A stretch of 64,000 bases of DNA from Ricinus communis. Its lineage: Eukaryota; Streptophyta; Magnoliopsida; Malpighiales; Euphorbiaceae. Each line of letters opens with the position of its first letter. The stretch's first letter is position 1. Below, in pieces: positions 36,698 to 55,179 of this stretch. The notes beneath the pieces are model-generated. The model worked only from the letters and a program-made list of their open reading frames with translations. It had not been told where the DNA came from and made no database searches. The position numbers and the translations under genes were made by a program. Location: positions 6,675,213 to 6,739,212 of the forward strand of contig NC_063264.1 in NCBI RefSeq assembly GCF_019578655.1. The letters are read 5' to 3'.

Positions 36698-39600
36698 ATG
36701 GAAGTTCGTAGTGTTTCAGCTTTTCTTTTCAACTCACACTTACTAATGTATTCAGGTGCTGATTTTATTCTTAAACCCATTTTTCTTCGTGGCTTTTCTG
36801 GTTCATTACACTTAGTTTTGTTACTTGTGTTATTGGTGCTGTTTGCGTATAAGATACTTAAGAGGAGTGATAGTAGTGGTTCTAAAGAGAGGTTCAATAG
36901 GAACAAATGGGTCTTGTTTTGTAAACAGACTGTGTTTTGTTGTTTCAGTGTTTCGGTGTTTAACCTTTCATTATGTTTGTTAAGTTACTTTTATTGGTAT
37001 AAAAATGGCTGGTCTGATGCTGAGCTAGTTACCCTTTTAGATTTAACTCTTAGAACACTCTCCTGGGGTGCACTTTCTGTTTATTTGCATAGCCACTTTT
37101 TTGATTCAGCTCAAATAAAGTTCCCATTATTATTGAGAATTTGGTGGGGAGTTTATTTTTCAATTTCTTTTTATTGTCTTGTTGTGGACATTGTTCTTTA
37201 TAGAACACAAGTTCAGTATTTAGTATGGGATGCAGTCTCTATGTTCACTGGTTTGTTTCTGTGTTTTGTGGGGTTCTTGAAAATTAAGGGTGAAGATACC
37301 CTTCTGGAAGAGCCCCTTTTGAATGGTAGTTCATCTGATAATTTAGAGTCAACTAAGTTAAGAGGGGGTGATTCTGTAACTCCTTACTCAAATGCTGATC
37401 TTTTTAGCATTCTTACCTTTTCCTGGATTGGTTCTCTAATTGCTGATGGCAATAAGAAAACTTTGGACCTTGAGGACGTTCCCCAACTTCACAGCGGGGA
37501 TAGTGTAGTTGGGGCATTTCCAGTTTTCAGAAATAAGCTCGAGTTGGGCAGTGGTCATGCTGGTGGTGGAGTTACAACATTTAAGCTTGTCAAAGCATTG
37601 TTCTTCTCAGCCTGGAAAGAAATTCTGTGGACAGCTTTGCTTGCGCTATTATACACAGTAGCTTCTTATGTCGGTCCATACCTTATAGATGCATTTGTTC
37701 AGTGCCTGAACGGGCAAGGAGCTTTTAAAAATCAGGGATATCTTTTGGCTTCTGCCTTTTTGGTTGGGAAGCTGGTAGAGTGCCTCTCCCAGAGGCATTG
37801 GTTCTTTAGGTTGCAGCAAATTGGAATTAGGATGCGTGCAGTGCTTGTGGCAATGATCTATAACAAGGGTTTGACCCTTTCATGCCAGTCGAAGCAGGGC
37901 CACACTAGCGGGGAGATCATCAATTTTATGACTGTTGATGCAGAACGACTAGGTGATTTTAGCTGGTACATGCATGATCCATGGCTGGTCATCATCCAAG
38001 TTGGTCTGGCCTTATTCATATTGTATAAAAATCTCGGGCTTGCATCTATTGCTACTCTTGTTGCAACTATAGTTGTCATGTTACTGAACTATCCATTGGG
38101 AAGATTTTTGGAGAGCTTTCAGGACAAGTTGATGAAATCTAAAGATGAAAGAATGAAGGCGACATCTGAGATTTTGAGGAATATGAGAATTCTCAAACTT
38201 CAGGCATGGGAAATGAAGTTTTTGTCTAAGATTGTTGAGCTTCGGGAGAAAGAAACGGGATGGCTGAAGAAGTTTGTTTACACTTCAGCAATTGTCAGTT
38301 TTGTCTTCTGGGGTGCTCCTACTTTTGTGTCTGTGGTAACTTTTGGTACATGTATGGTTTTGGGAATCCCTCTTGAGTCGGGAAAGATCTTATCTGCACT
38401 AGCAACATTTAGGATTCTTCAAGAGCCAATCTATAATCTTCCTGACACAATTTCTATGTTGGTTCAGACCAAAGTTTCGCTTGATAGAATTTCATCTTTT
38501 CTTCGACTTGATGACTTGCAGTCTGATGTTGTAGAGAAGTTAACAAGGGGTAGTTCTAATACGGCAATTGAGATAGCAGATGGTAATTTTTCTTGGGAAC
38601 TGTCTGCTCCTAACCCAACATTAAAAGATATAAACTTCAAAGCATTCCATGGTATGAGGGTTGCTGTATGTGGTACAGTTGGGTCAGGCAAGTCGAGCCT
38701 TCTTTCCTGCATTTTGGGAGAGGTACCCAAGATCTCGGGGATTCTTAAGTTGTGTGGTACAAAGGCCTATGTTGCACAGTCACCTTGGATACAGAGTGGG
38801 AAGATTGAAGAGAACATATTATTTGGTAAGGAGATGGACAGAGAAAAGTATGAGAGGATTCTGGAGGCCTGTTGCCTGAAGAAGGACTTGGAAATCCTGT
38901 CATTTGGTGACCAAACAGTTATAGGTGAGAGGGGTATCAATCTGAGTGGTGGACAAAAGCAAAGAATACAAATTGCAAGAGCTCTCTACCAAGATGCTGA
39001 TATTTATCTGTTTGATGATCCATTTAGTGCAGTTGATGCACATACAGGATCTCACTTATTTAAGGTGAAATAATTCTCTTTTACCCTATCTCTTTTGTTT
39101 AAAACTCCAATTATATCTACTATTTGATCTATTTTAGTTCTGTTTTGCCATTTTGTTTTCCTAATTCTGTTCTTTTATGCATAGTAGAACTAAATGGCGC
39201 TACTTATAAAGTATGTTACCTTGATCATTGAATGACAGGAAGTTTTGCTTGGCCTTTTAAGTTCAAAAACTGTCATTTATGTTACCCATCAAGTTGAGTT
39301 CTTACCTGCTGCTGATCTAATATTGGTGAGTACGCATTTCTTTTCTTCAGCTTTTTTTGAGATTGATCATCTCAACTTATTGAATCAATATACATCTTAT
39401 ATGCTCTGGTTAGGTCATGAAAGAAGGAAGGATTACACAAGCTGGAAAGTATAACGACATTCTCAATTCGGGTTCTGATTTTATGGAGCTTGTAAGTGCA
39501 CATGAGTCAGCTTTATCGCCACTGGATTCAAATCAGGCAGGGTCAGCTTCTGGAAATGAAAGTATCAGCAAGGACAACATGAGCAGTACCAATGGGGTTC

Positions 39601-42368
39601 CCCTAAAAGAAGAAAACAAAGACTCACAAAATGGTAAAATGGATGAGATAGTTGAACCAAAAGGACAACTCGTTCAAGAAGAAGAGAGAGAAAAAGGTAG
39701 AGTTGGGTTTCCAGTCTACTGGAAATATCTTACAACAGCCTACGGAGGAGCTCTGGTGCCCTTTATTTTGCTAGCGCAGATTCTTTTTCAGGTCCTTCAG
39801 ATTGGTAGCAACTATTGGATGGCTTGGGCAACTCCTGTATCGAAGGATGCGAAACCTGCTGTCAGCGGATCCACACTAATTATTGTGTATGTAGCTTTGG
39901 CAATTGGAAGTTCTTTTTGCATCCTGGCACGATCCACCCTTCTTGTAACAGCAGGGTATAAGACGGCAACTCTGCTGTTCAATAAAATGCATTTGTGTAT
40001 CTTCCGTGCACCCATGTCCTTCTTTGATGCAACCCCAAGTGGACGAATTTTAAACAGAGTAAGTTAATATCATCAGTTATGTCTATAAATATGTGCACTC
40101 CATGTGGTTTTCTAGTTTTTATCTGCCTTCACTTTTGTGTTTTCCTTCACTTTTACTTTTCAGTTTTTCCTTTTTTGTTCCCATAAAAGCTGTGGGACAA
40201 CCCAATGCTCATTTAATGTACCTGTTTCTATTCTGATAGGCTTCTACAGACCAAAGTGCAGTTGATATGCAAATTCCATATCAAGTTGGGGCAGTTGCAT
40301 TCTCGATGATCCAGCTTCTGGGAATCATTGCAGTGATGTCTCAGGTAGCATGGCAAGTGTTTATTGTTTTTATCCCAGTCATTGCTGCCTGCATCTGGTA
40401 CCAGGTAATCTTTCGATCTCTTTGAACACTTGTTTAAATTCTAAATAACGCTTCAGTTCTTTAATAGTACATCAGTAAGAAAAAAAATACAATTTTTTCT
40501 TTTGCTTATCTGCTTATGCCATATTTCCTTTGAAACACTGGACTTCAAAGAGTTCAAGAACAAAATAAGTTTTAATATTGTGCAATTAGATGTAGCCTCA
40601 GTATCAATTTGGCATAAGATATTATATATAGCTACGTATTAAACATGAACAGAAGAGTTATCATGACTTCTTTTGTTATGCAGCAATATTACATTGCTTC
40701 TGCAAGAGAACTGTCCCGGTTGATTGGAGTTTGCAAAGCCCCAGTTATCCAACATTTTGCTGAAACAATCTCAGGATCGACAACTATCAGGAGCTTTGAT
40801 CACGAATCAAGATTCCGGGAAACAAATATGAAATTGTGCGATGCATATTCTCGGCCCAAGTTTCATAGTTCTGCTGCAATGGAATGGCTTTGCTTCCGCC
40901 TGGATATGTTCTCCGCTGTTACATTTGCTTTCTCTTTGTTTTTCTTAATCACTTTCCCAAAAGGAATTGATCCAGGTTAGCAGTTCTTGTCTTGTATATT
41001 GTTATTCCTTTATGGGTACAAATAGGTAAAGACTAAAATAACCTCTTCCTTGTGCTTTTCCCTCTCTAAAGCCATTGCTGGTCTAGCTGTGACATATGGA
41101 CTCAACCTCAACATGTTACAAGCTTGGGTGATATGGAATATCTGCAATACGGAGAACAAAATTATATCTGTTGAAAGAATACTTCAATACATGTCCATTC
41201 CTAGTGAGCCTCCTCTTGTAATAGATGAAAACAGGCCAGACCTTTCTTGGCCAGCTCATGGAGAAGTGTATATTGATAATCTGCAGGTAATCTACTTGCT
41301 TTGTTTAACTATAACTCTTTCTCTTTTATGCCATACATATTAATGACAATAACATAATGTAGGTCCAGTATGCCCCTCACATGCCACTTGTGTTGCGAGG
41401 TCTCACATGCACTTTCCCCGGTGGGAAGAAAACTGGTATTGTAGGAAGAACTGGTAGTGGGAAATCAACCCTCATACAAACTCTTTTCCGCATTGTTGAC
41501 CCTGCAGCTGGTCACATTGTGATTGATGGTATGAATATATCATCAATTGGTTTGCACGATTTGCGGTCAAGACTTAGCATTATTCCTCAGGATCCTACCA
41601 TGTTTGAAGGAACTGTAAGGAGTAACCTGGACCCCCTTGAAGAATACACTGACGAACAAATTTGGGAGGTGGGTTATTTCTTTTCTTTCCATATTCTTTT
41701 ATCCAGCGTGGCAGTGTTTCTAGGATTGTTAAGTTTAATGAAGGCACGTGCTAACATAGCTTTTAATGGTTCCAGGCTCTAGATAAATGCCAACTTGGAG
41801 ATGAAGTTAGAAAGAAAGAGAATAAGCTAGACTCCACAGGTTTGTTTTTATTACTCTACTTCACTAGTTGTGCACAATTCCTTTAAACTTAATGGCTTAG
41901 AATTCACATTGTAAATGATCATCCTGGTGATGCAGTCGCTGAAAATGGAGAGAACTGGAGTATGGGTCAGAGGCAGCTAGTCTGTCTTGGGCGTGTACTA
42001 CTTAAGAAGAGTAAAGTCTTAGTTCTTGATGAAGCTACTGCCTCAGTTGACACAGCTACTGATAATTTAATTCAGCAAACCATTAGGCAACATTTCTCCG
42101 GCTGTACAGTTATAACCATTGCACATCGGATAACTTCTATTCTTGATAGTGACATGGTTCTGCTTCTGAGTCATGGTGAGCCTGTTACCCCTAATTGTTG
42201 TTCAGCAAATTCTCTTGATATGCATTGTTCTTAATGACTTATAACTATGATGCAGGGCTAATTGAGGAATATGACTCTCCAACAAGATTGCTAGAAAGCG
42301 AGTCATCGTCATTTGCACAACTTGTAGCAGAATACACAACAAGGTCTAATACCAGTTTTGAGAAGTAA
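36698..42368 (+). CDS. ABC transporter C family (MRP-type, ABCC3-like), complete
   Basis: Ten exons, all GT-AG: 36698-39064, 39239-39325, 39414-40058, 40240-40404, 40684-40975, 41072-41286, 41363-41668, 41776-41839, 41936-42175, 42256-42368. The frame is continuous for 1497 residues, normal for plant ABCCs. The order is an N-terminal membrane domain TMD0 (about 30-200), TMD1 (about 300-590), NBD1, TMD2 (about 930-1220), NBD2. NBD1 has Walker [10 protein letters not shown] at 659-667, LSGGQ at 749-753 and Walker B ending in DD (773-774), the usual degenerate MRP site. NBD2 has GRTGSGKST at 1285-1293, SMGQRQ in the signature position near 1389 and Walker B LDE at 1411-1413. Relatives move glutathione conjugates and other organic anions into the vacuole; the substrate here is unknown. 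It is the first and only intact copy of a tandem array. Confidence 0.96.
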
Positions 42369-43920
42369 ATTGAATTGAATGACAAAGCTTCATAAACTAC
42401 AAAAAATTTCCTGGAATAAGTTTCTTGACGACGACGAAAAAATTAACTCGCATCATCAATTCCGAACTGTGCTATACATCATTATAGGGTAATCAAGTTA
42501 TCAGTTGCAGAAAATTGCAGTCAGGTTGTCAACCAGGCAACCTTTCTATTTTGATAAATGTAGAATTTTGTATGGACTTAATGCCTGCAATTAAAGCTTA
42601 CAATTTGGCTTGTTAGTTAATTGATCTATGTTTCCCTTTGAAGCTTCTCTTGACATAAGAATGTTCTAATGATTGGAAACACCAGAGTGAAAATTATGAT
42701 GTGGTAGGCATATTTGCACAAAAGCCTCTAAACAAGAAATTTCAGAGGAAAAAGAAAAAAAGAAAGTTTAAAAGGAATAAATTTCAATCATGAATACTCA
42801 ACTTCCTGAAATAAAAATGACACCTAAATAATCTTTTTGCATCCAAAATAAGCCAAGTATGATCCAGTGTACAAAAAAAGAAATCCCTTTGCCTTTTCTT
42901 TTTTAAGTATTTCTTAATTGTATTCTATAATTAAAATTATCTTATAAAATCTCAATCAGAGTTTAGTATTAATAACTTTATCAAATAAAATAACACGTAA
43001 AGACAATAGGTATAAAATTTAAAATAGGTGTCACTTTTTGACTGTATAAATGTAAAATACTTGAACTATACTTATTTCTGTTTTCTTTTGGTGGTCTTAT
43101 TATTCTAATTTCTTTTCATAGTTGATTTATCATGACTTCATTGTGAGAATCAATGACTTGTTTAGTTTGTCTTTTTCATTATTTGTTTTAGAGATTTCAA
43201 GACCTTGAAAAACCTTAAACCAGACTAGGTGTTGAACAAAATCAAAACTTAATTTTAAAAAGAAAACGCGGGAAGAGATATTTCCGACAGCATTCATGGA
43301 TGGAAATTCAGAACCGGTGCTTTCTTGGGACTGAAAATTCAGATTCTTCAGGTGGCAATTGCTTTAGTGGAAGCTTGACACCAGCACTGCCACTATTTGC
43401 TTGCGGCTTATTCTCTGTGATATGATATGATATGAAACTTTTTATTGATAAATTGATTAGCTTGGTTCGTATTAAAGGATTTATCTTTGCATAAAGTTCC
43501 ATCTTTCTTTTCTTTCTTTCTCATCCGATTTTAAACTCTTAGATTGATTGAACGGCCAACTCAATCCTAAAGTTTAATGCAACGTTGACCAACTAAGGCA
43601 CTGAAGCTTAATTGGTCATATTATATTGATTTAATGTTTAAAAGTAATCGACTATTAGCCACCTACTATGGAAATAAAAACTAATTGAAATATTGACCAA
43701 TTAAGTCAGTTTAATTGGCCAACATGCTCACTATTTTATTCAGGTACTGGCTTCATTTGCGGAAAACCCATCTTGTTAAAACCTCCAAAAATCCTCCACA
43801 CTTTATCAGCATTTGATAGATTATCCAACCCCCACTTCGAGACAGATTCTACTACTAGAAGCTTGATGAGGGAAATTTGATGTCAAAAGAAGAAAAAGCA
43901 CTGTTTTTCACCTGTCAAGA
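42369..43920. other. Intergenic DNA between ABCC copies 1 and 2
   Basis: No gene is supported. The block 43290-43400 (CATGGATGGAAATT, then GACTGAAAATTCAGATT and GGAAGCTTGACACCA) has a counterpart at 50197-50335 after copy 2. The duplicated unit therefore includes the spacer as well as the gene. Confidence 0.65.
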
Positions 43921-49436
<5,516 letters not shown>

Positions 49437-51458
49437 ACTGCCAGGAATTAATAATATTTTGTATGAAAATTTAAAAGTTGGAAGCTTTTCTGGCTACTTA
49501 ATTGAATTGAATTGTGTTCTCCTTTTGAACTTTCCTTTGAAAATGATGATGTGGTTGGCATATTAAATAGGATTCAGGGAAATCTACAGAAAACTAAAGC
49601 TGAAAATTTGGAGACCTTATTTTTCATCATCATGGTGTTGGAGTCCAATAAATTAATTTGGAAACCCACATTTTCAATTTGGCGAAATAAAAATAACACC
49701 TAAATAATTATTTTTATCACCCAAAATATTGCAAAGTGTGCATATATTCGTATTTCATACAAAAAGTTAAAATAAATTAATTATTTAACAGAAAAAAGCC
49801 TTCACCTTTCACTGGATTACTACAGCAGTAGTTGGAAAATATTCTACTCTGTTTTCTTACCCTCATTTTCAAGCTTAGGAATAATTTATGTGATTGCTTT
49901 GTTACAAAGAGAAATTCCATTTATCCTCAAATAGCATGATTTTGCCTGAAGAATAAGTTTTCCATTATACTTCTCAAAGAATCTCCTTTCACCGTATTTT
50001 TTTATTTTATTTGTACCTGATTATAGGTAACTGACTGAAATTGGAAAAGAAAAACAGCTTATTTCTCTTTTAGTGATGTTAAAAAGTGTGTGTGTGTGTG
50101 TGTTTTGTTAATTCCATTAAAGACCTTACAATTCTGAATATGACATTAAGATTAAGTTTTCTTGTTGTTAGTTCATAAGATATTGGATTTGAGCCTCCAT
50201 GGATGGAAATTGAGATGGAAGTGGAGACGAAGATGGAATGAGAAGAAGCAGGGTTTCATGGGACAGAAAATTCAGATTTTCTGGCAGCCATTGGCTTCCT
50301 CGAAGCTTAGAGGCCACCAGAAGTGACACCAATATATGCTTTCTGTCACTTCTTTACAAAAATCCACAATGCTTGTGCCTTTTTCTTTCATATATCGGTT
50401 GCCTTTATGCATCAGGGATGTGAAAGGAAAGGACAGAAATGAAAGGTATTTGAATCATAATTAAATGCTGTACATATGTATCAATTAGCTGCTGTAATTG
50501 CCTTTATACAATTTAATTATAATTCAAACCCCTTTCATATCTGTCCTTTCTTTTCATAAGGGATACATGTAAAGCTTCTTCTTTTATGATACAAATCTTT
50601 TTATTTTACCCTCTTCTCTGTTCCTTCGTTTTTCGACAGGACACATCTCTCTTTCTTTCTTCCACTTTCCTTTTGGAAATCCTTTTCATTACGTGGCTTA
50701 AATTTGTCAGACACGAGCTTGGAAAAATCTTAGCTCGCTATATTCATGTTAGACTTCTATGATGTTTGCTGCTCAAGCAAGAGCAAAACGAGTTGGTGGA
50801 AACCACCTCATCTTCTTGCACAGATAAGCATTTTGTAGTTTATTGATATTTTATATATCATAATTATTTCTATAGGATGCAGTTCAATTACCTGAGGTTT
50901 AATTGTAATGTGTTTTTCTTATGCATGAGTTAGCAAGTAAAAAAAATAAAAATACAAGAATTTAACAAAATTTGGTAATGTGTTTATAATTTTTTGAAGC
51001 GATGAGCGTCGTATCTGTTATTATTTTCCAGCGATCCACTAAACTGCTATACGAGCCGTGCAAAAAGAATCCAAAAGAACTTTTCATTAAAATACGCGTC
51101 ACAGTTTTCTTGTAATTATTGAAAGGATTGCGAAAAGAGTCAAATCATAATAAGCTTTTCCATTTTGTTGACAGTTGAGCTAAGAAATCAAATAACAAAT
51201 ATATATTTCAACTGGGTCAATAATTCATGGAGACTAAATGCCAGCAGAATCCACTAGTTTTCATGGGCTATAAAGCGCAGAAGAAAACACAAGTTCAGCA
51301 GTTAAATCTCGTCTCAGTTCCTTTTCGCGTCTATCTTGTTGAAAGAATTATCATGCATGATACACTTCCTTAGAGAGGAGAAATAGATCCTCACCTTTTC
51401 TTTCCAGTTAAAGAAACCAAAGAATTCAACCCAACATCATCCCGAAAGCTCTTAAAAA
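49437..51458. other. Intergenic DNA between ABCC copies 2 and 3
   Basis: It contains the paralogous spacer block at 50197-50335 and a GT tract at 50087-50103. A possible TATA (CTATAAAG, 51269-51276) precedes the dead copy 3. No other gene was seen; short frames at 49512 and 50238 show no family features. Confidence 0.6.
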
Positions 51459-52611
51459 TTGGAAATTCTTGATTTTGCAGCTTTTCTTTCAAGCTCATCT
51501 CCAGTAATTTACTCGCTCCTTAAACCCGTTTTCCTAAATGGGTTTTCTGCTTTACCGCACCTAGTTTTGTTACTTGGGCTGTTTGTCGTCTTTTCTTGCA
51601 AGAAACTTAGGGTAGGTAATTCTGAGGAGACGTTGGACCAAAGCAAGAGAATTTTGAGTTATAAACAGACTTTATTTTGTTGTCTCGGTCTATCAATGTT
51701 TAACCTTGTCTTCTGTTTGTTGAGCTACTCTTATTGGTATAGAAATGAGTGGTCCGACGTTAAACTGATGAACCTTTTGGATTCAGTGCTTAGAACACTT
51801 TCATGGGGTGCACTTGGTTTTTATTTGCACACTTGCTTCTTTAACTCAACTGAGGTAAAGTTCCCAATTCTACTGAGAGTCTGGTGGGGTTTTTATTTCA
51901 TAATATCTTGTTCTAGTCTAATTGCTAATATTACTCTTTATGCGAAGCACATGTCTATAGAGATTCAAAAGTTAGTGTCTAATATAGTCTCTGTGTTCAC
52001 TGGTTTGTTCATCTGTTATATTGGGTTCTTAAAAAATAAGAACAAAGATTCCCTTCCTGAAGAACCCTTTTCGAATGGTGATTTTAGTTTCAGTAATAGC
52101 CTAGAGTCAACTAAGTGCAGAGGAAGTGAGACTGTAACTCCTTACTGAAATGCTAGTCTTTTTAATATTCTTTCCTTCTCTTGGATGGGCTCTCTTATTG
52201 CTGTTGGCAATAAAAAAAACTTTAGACCTTGAGGATGTTCCTCAGCTTGATATTGGGGGCACTGTAACCGGGACATTTCCAGTTTTTAGAAACAAGCTGG
52301 AGTTGGATAGTGGTGCTGCTAATAGAGTTAGCACATGTAAGCTTGTGAAAGCACTGATCCTTTCATACTGGATGGAACTTCTGTGGACTGCTCTATTTGC
52401 GCTATTATATACATCAGCTTCTTTTGTTGGTCCATATCTTATAGACTCTTTTGTTCAATGCCTCAGTGGGCGAGGAGAGTTTAAGAATCTGGAACATCTT
52501 CTAGCTTCTACCCTTTTGTTGCAAAAATTGTAGAGTGTCTCTCGCAGAGGCATTGGACCTTTAGGTTGCAGCAAATTGCAGTCAGGATCACTGCAGTTCT
52601 GGTGGCAATGA
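51459..52611 (+). pseudogene. ABCC transporter copy 3, truncated pseudogene
   Basis: It matches the 5' part of ABCC copy 1 exon 1. The start codon position reads TTG instead of ATG (51459-51461). The frame then runs through TMD0 up to TPY, where the TCA serine codon of copy 1 has become TGA (52146-52148). An extra A in the run at 52211-52218 shifts the frame, and another base is missing near 52520. Homology ends abruptly at about 52611, at the codons for AMI in TMD1 of copy 1. The rest of TMD1, both NBDs and TMD2 are absent from the window. Viral sequence starts 260 bp further on, so truncation may be linked to the viral integration or to rearrangement around it. TMD0 is closer to copy 1 than to copy 2 in length. 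Confidence 0.93.
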
Positions 52612-52870
52612 TGTAATATTTGAAATATTTTTTTTAATAATAATATAATAATAATAAAACTAAAAATCTTATAGTTTAACGGATATGATTAGAATAACGA
52701 ATTTTTATTTAATTTAATTTTACTTTATTTTAATTGAATTTGAATGATTTAAAATAGAATTTTAATGCTAGATAAAAATAAAGAGATTTATTTGACTATA
52801 TCTAATTAGTTTGGTTTTTAAGAAATTAATTAAGTGAATTTCATAGAGGATACCATTTAGTTTCTTATTT
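52612..52870. other. AT-rich junction between ABCC copy 3 and viral DNA
   Basis: 259 bp of AT-rich sequence with no match to the ABCC copies or to the virus that I could see. It begins exactly where ABCC homology ends and stops at the viral left arm. Confidence 0.6.
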
Positions 52871-52880
52871 TTTATTTATA
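52871..52880 (-). promoter_or_regulatory. Degenerate viral TATA box on the left arm
   Basis: The minus strand reads TATAAATAAA at the position equivalent to the right-arm TATA. Similarity between the arms ends right here. If active it would drive transcription leftward, antisense to ABCC copy 3. Confidence 0.5.
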
Positions 52881-54834
52881 AGTCTTGACTTTGGATGCTC
52901 TCCTTGGATACTCTTAGTGGAATAAAGAGGCCCACTTGTGATAATGAAGTAAGATGCTTTACGCCTTTTGAGAAAGTTGTCGGCCATGTTTTTGAAAAAG
53001 AATCTTTTATTTTTTTTTTTGTCTTTTTTTTTTCTTTTTTCTTTATATGACTCCTTTTTCTTCTTTTTTTTTTTCATTTGGGCATTTTTGGCCCATTATA
53101 AAATATTTTGAAATACGGAGTGTCATTTAATGGGCTTGAAAATTCCAAAGCGGTCATCTTCATTTTAGTCACCATCAGGTCTATTCATTTGGTCTTTGGA
53201 AGAGGAAGATGAAGCTTTTGATTTTCCTTTGGAAGGCGGTTTAGGCAATTGTTTGACCAAGAAATCATATTACATGCAGTGCTAGCTTTAGAATTATGAA
53301 GGACTTGTGCGAAAGTGGTTTGTTCTTTCGGATGTGGCAGAAACTATTTTTGAAAGAAAATTTTGTACCAACTTTAGTGATAATTTATCTTGGTGGTTAA
53401 ATTTATCCCATCATTTGACTTTGAACCTTGGTGGGATGATTTCTCCATGCGCTTGATTGAAATGGAAATACCAAACACATACCCGGGGGAGAAAAAGTTT
53501 GAACAAAATAGAAGTAAAGGAGGAAAACGTCTTTCTATTTTGTTTGGTTTGTAGTGGGCTTTGAAAGGTTAAGCAGGTAGAACTTACGGAATTATGGTCT
53601 GGGAACATTGCCATAAAAATTCCACCATTATTTAAACCAATAGGGGATCTTTGAAGTTTGAATTGGGCTTGTGTCGAGTAGAAAAGCCAAGAATGGTTTG
53701 TCCTTCGTTTTGAAGAAGGTATTAAACCAAGTTTGTTGGTAATCCCGATAGTTGAAGGAAGTGTTTAAGCTTGATGGGTAGGTTCTTTGGAGGAAGTTGG
53801 GAAGATCTTGAGAGTGTAAATCCATTCCCAGTCATGGGGTGAAGGATTCTTTGTATGGTGCATGTGGAATATGCGGGGTCTTTATAGTCTTTGTATTTTT
53901 GAGTATTTGAACTTTCGCCGGTTACCTCGAGGATAGGTAGTAATAGGATTGAGGCTTTGAAATATTTGGGGCTTGAAATACCATCACGGAGGAAAATCTT
54001 TGAAATCGGTTTTGAGGGGCTTTCATGCGAATCCTTCCTCGATAGTTAAAATGTTTTGAAAATTTTGCTTTTCTATATATTCGTTGGATTTAAAAGTTTT
54101 GTTTGTAACAAAACTATTTCTTGAGTTGGGCTTTGAAATACTTTTAGAGCTTTAAGATGGGTTTTGAGGGAAAATTTCTATCTCGGATTTTGAAAGGGAT
54201 GAAAGTATACCTTTACCCTTGTTGGAGGAGGAGGATGGTATGGAGGCTTGTTGTATCATTGCTTTGAATATTCTTCAACTCTTTTAGAATTCGGGATGTG
54301 CTAACCATTCTGAATTTACAGTGTGTTAGGCGGATCGGCCTTGCTTTAGTCAATTTCTTCACGGATGATTTCGGTCTAGGTTTTGATGGGCTTTGAGAAG
54401 AAGCCAAAATTTCTTTCTTTGGACTTTGGGCGGGCTTTGAGCTTCTTTGTCGACTTTTCTTCTTTTGCTTTTGATTTTCTTAGCATTTTCACTCCTGTTT
54501 TGAAGAAACTCTCTAGTTAGAAGTCGGAATTGAATTGAATCTCCTCTTGTATTCGATTTCAAAGTCAAAGCAGAAGAATAGCTTGCCATTTGGCGAAATT
54601 TGTTTGAAAGCTATGTTTTGAACATCTTTTGTAAAACTTTTTTAGCGATTTGCAATCAATACTTAAAAGAAATTTTTGGTTTAAAAGATCGCCTTGAAAT
54701 CTTGAAATGCACAAAACTATCGAAAGAATTTCTTTTTTGATAATTGAATAGTTTTTTTGTATATCATTCCAGTGTGCAGAAGTAAACTGGACAATACATT
54801 CTTTGTTGTTTTGAATCAGCTAGGTGTAAACATG
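52871..54834 (-). repeat. Viral inverted repeat, left arm
   Basis: The minus strand matches 54838-56860 over nearly 2 kb, with substitutions and short indels. It runs from the RNase H end of the polyprotein (54834 downward) through the ORF2 start near 54430 to a TATA-like site at the outer end. Near its inner end it lacks about 85 bp relative to the intact RNase H region at 62374-62445. Every frame is broken into pieces of less than 80 codons. Confidence 0.92.
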
Positions 54835-55179
54835 GATTCTTAAGCAAGTTCAAAATAACAAAGAATGTATTGTCCAGTTTACTGCATAATCGGAATGATA
54901 CAAAAAACTATTCAACTATCAAAAAGAAATTCTTTCGATAGTTTGCACTTCAAAATTTCAAAGCGATCTTTTAAACCAAAAATTTCTCTTAAGGATTGAT
55001 TGCAAATCTGCTAAAAAAGTTTTACAAAAAGATGTTCAAAACATAGCTTCCAAATAAATTTTTGCTAGATGGCAAGCTATTCTTTATGTTTTTGACTTTG
55101 AAATCGAATACATAAGAGGAGATTAGAATTCAATTCCAGACTTTCTAACTAGAGAGTTTCTTCAAAAACAGGAGTGAAA

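Noticed and set aside
52865..53077. Lysine-rich minus-strand frame (poly-K) as a nucleolar-type protein
   Set aside because: It is low-complexity, A-rich viral non-coding sequence before the TATA box, present in similar form on the right arm.
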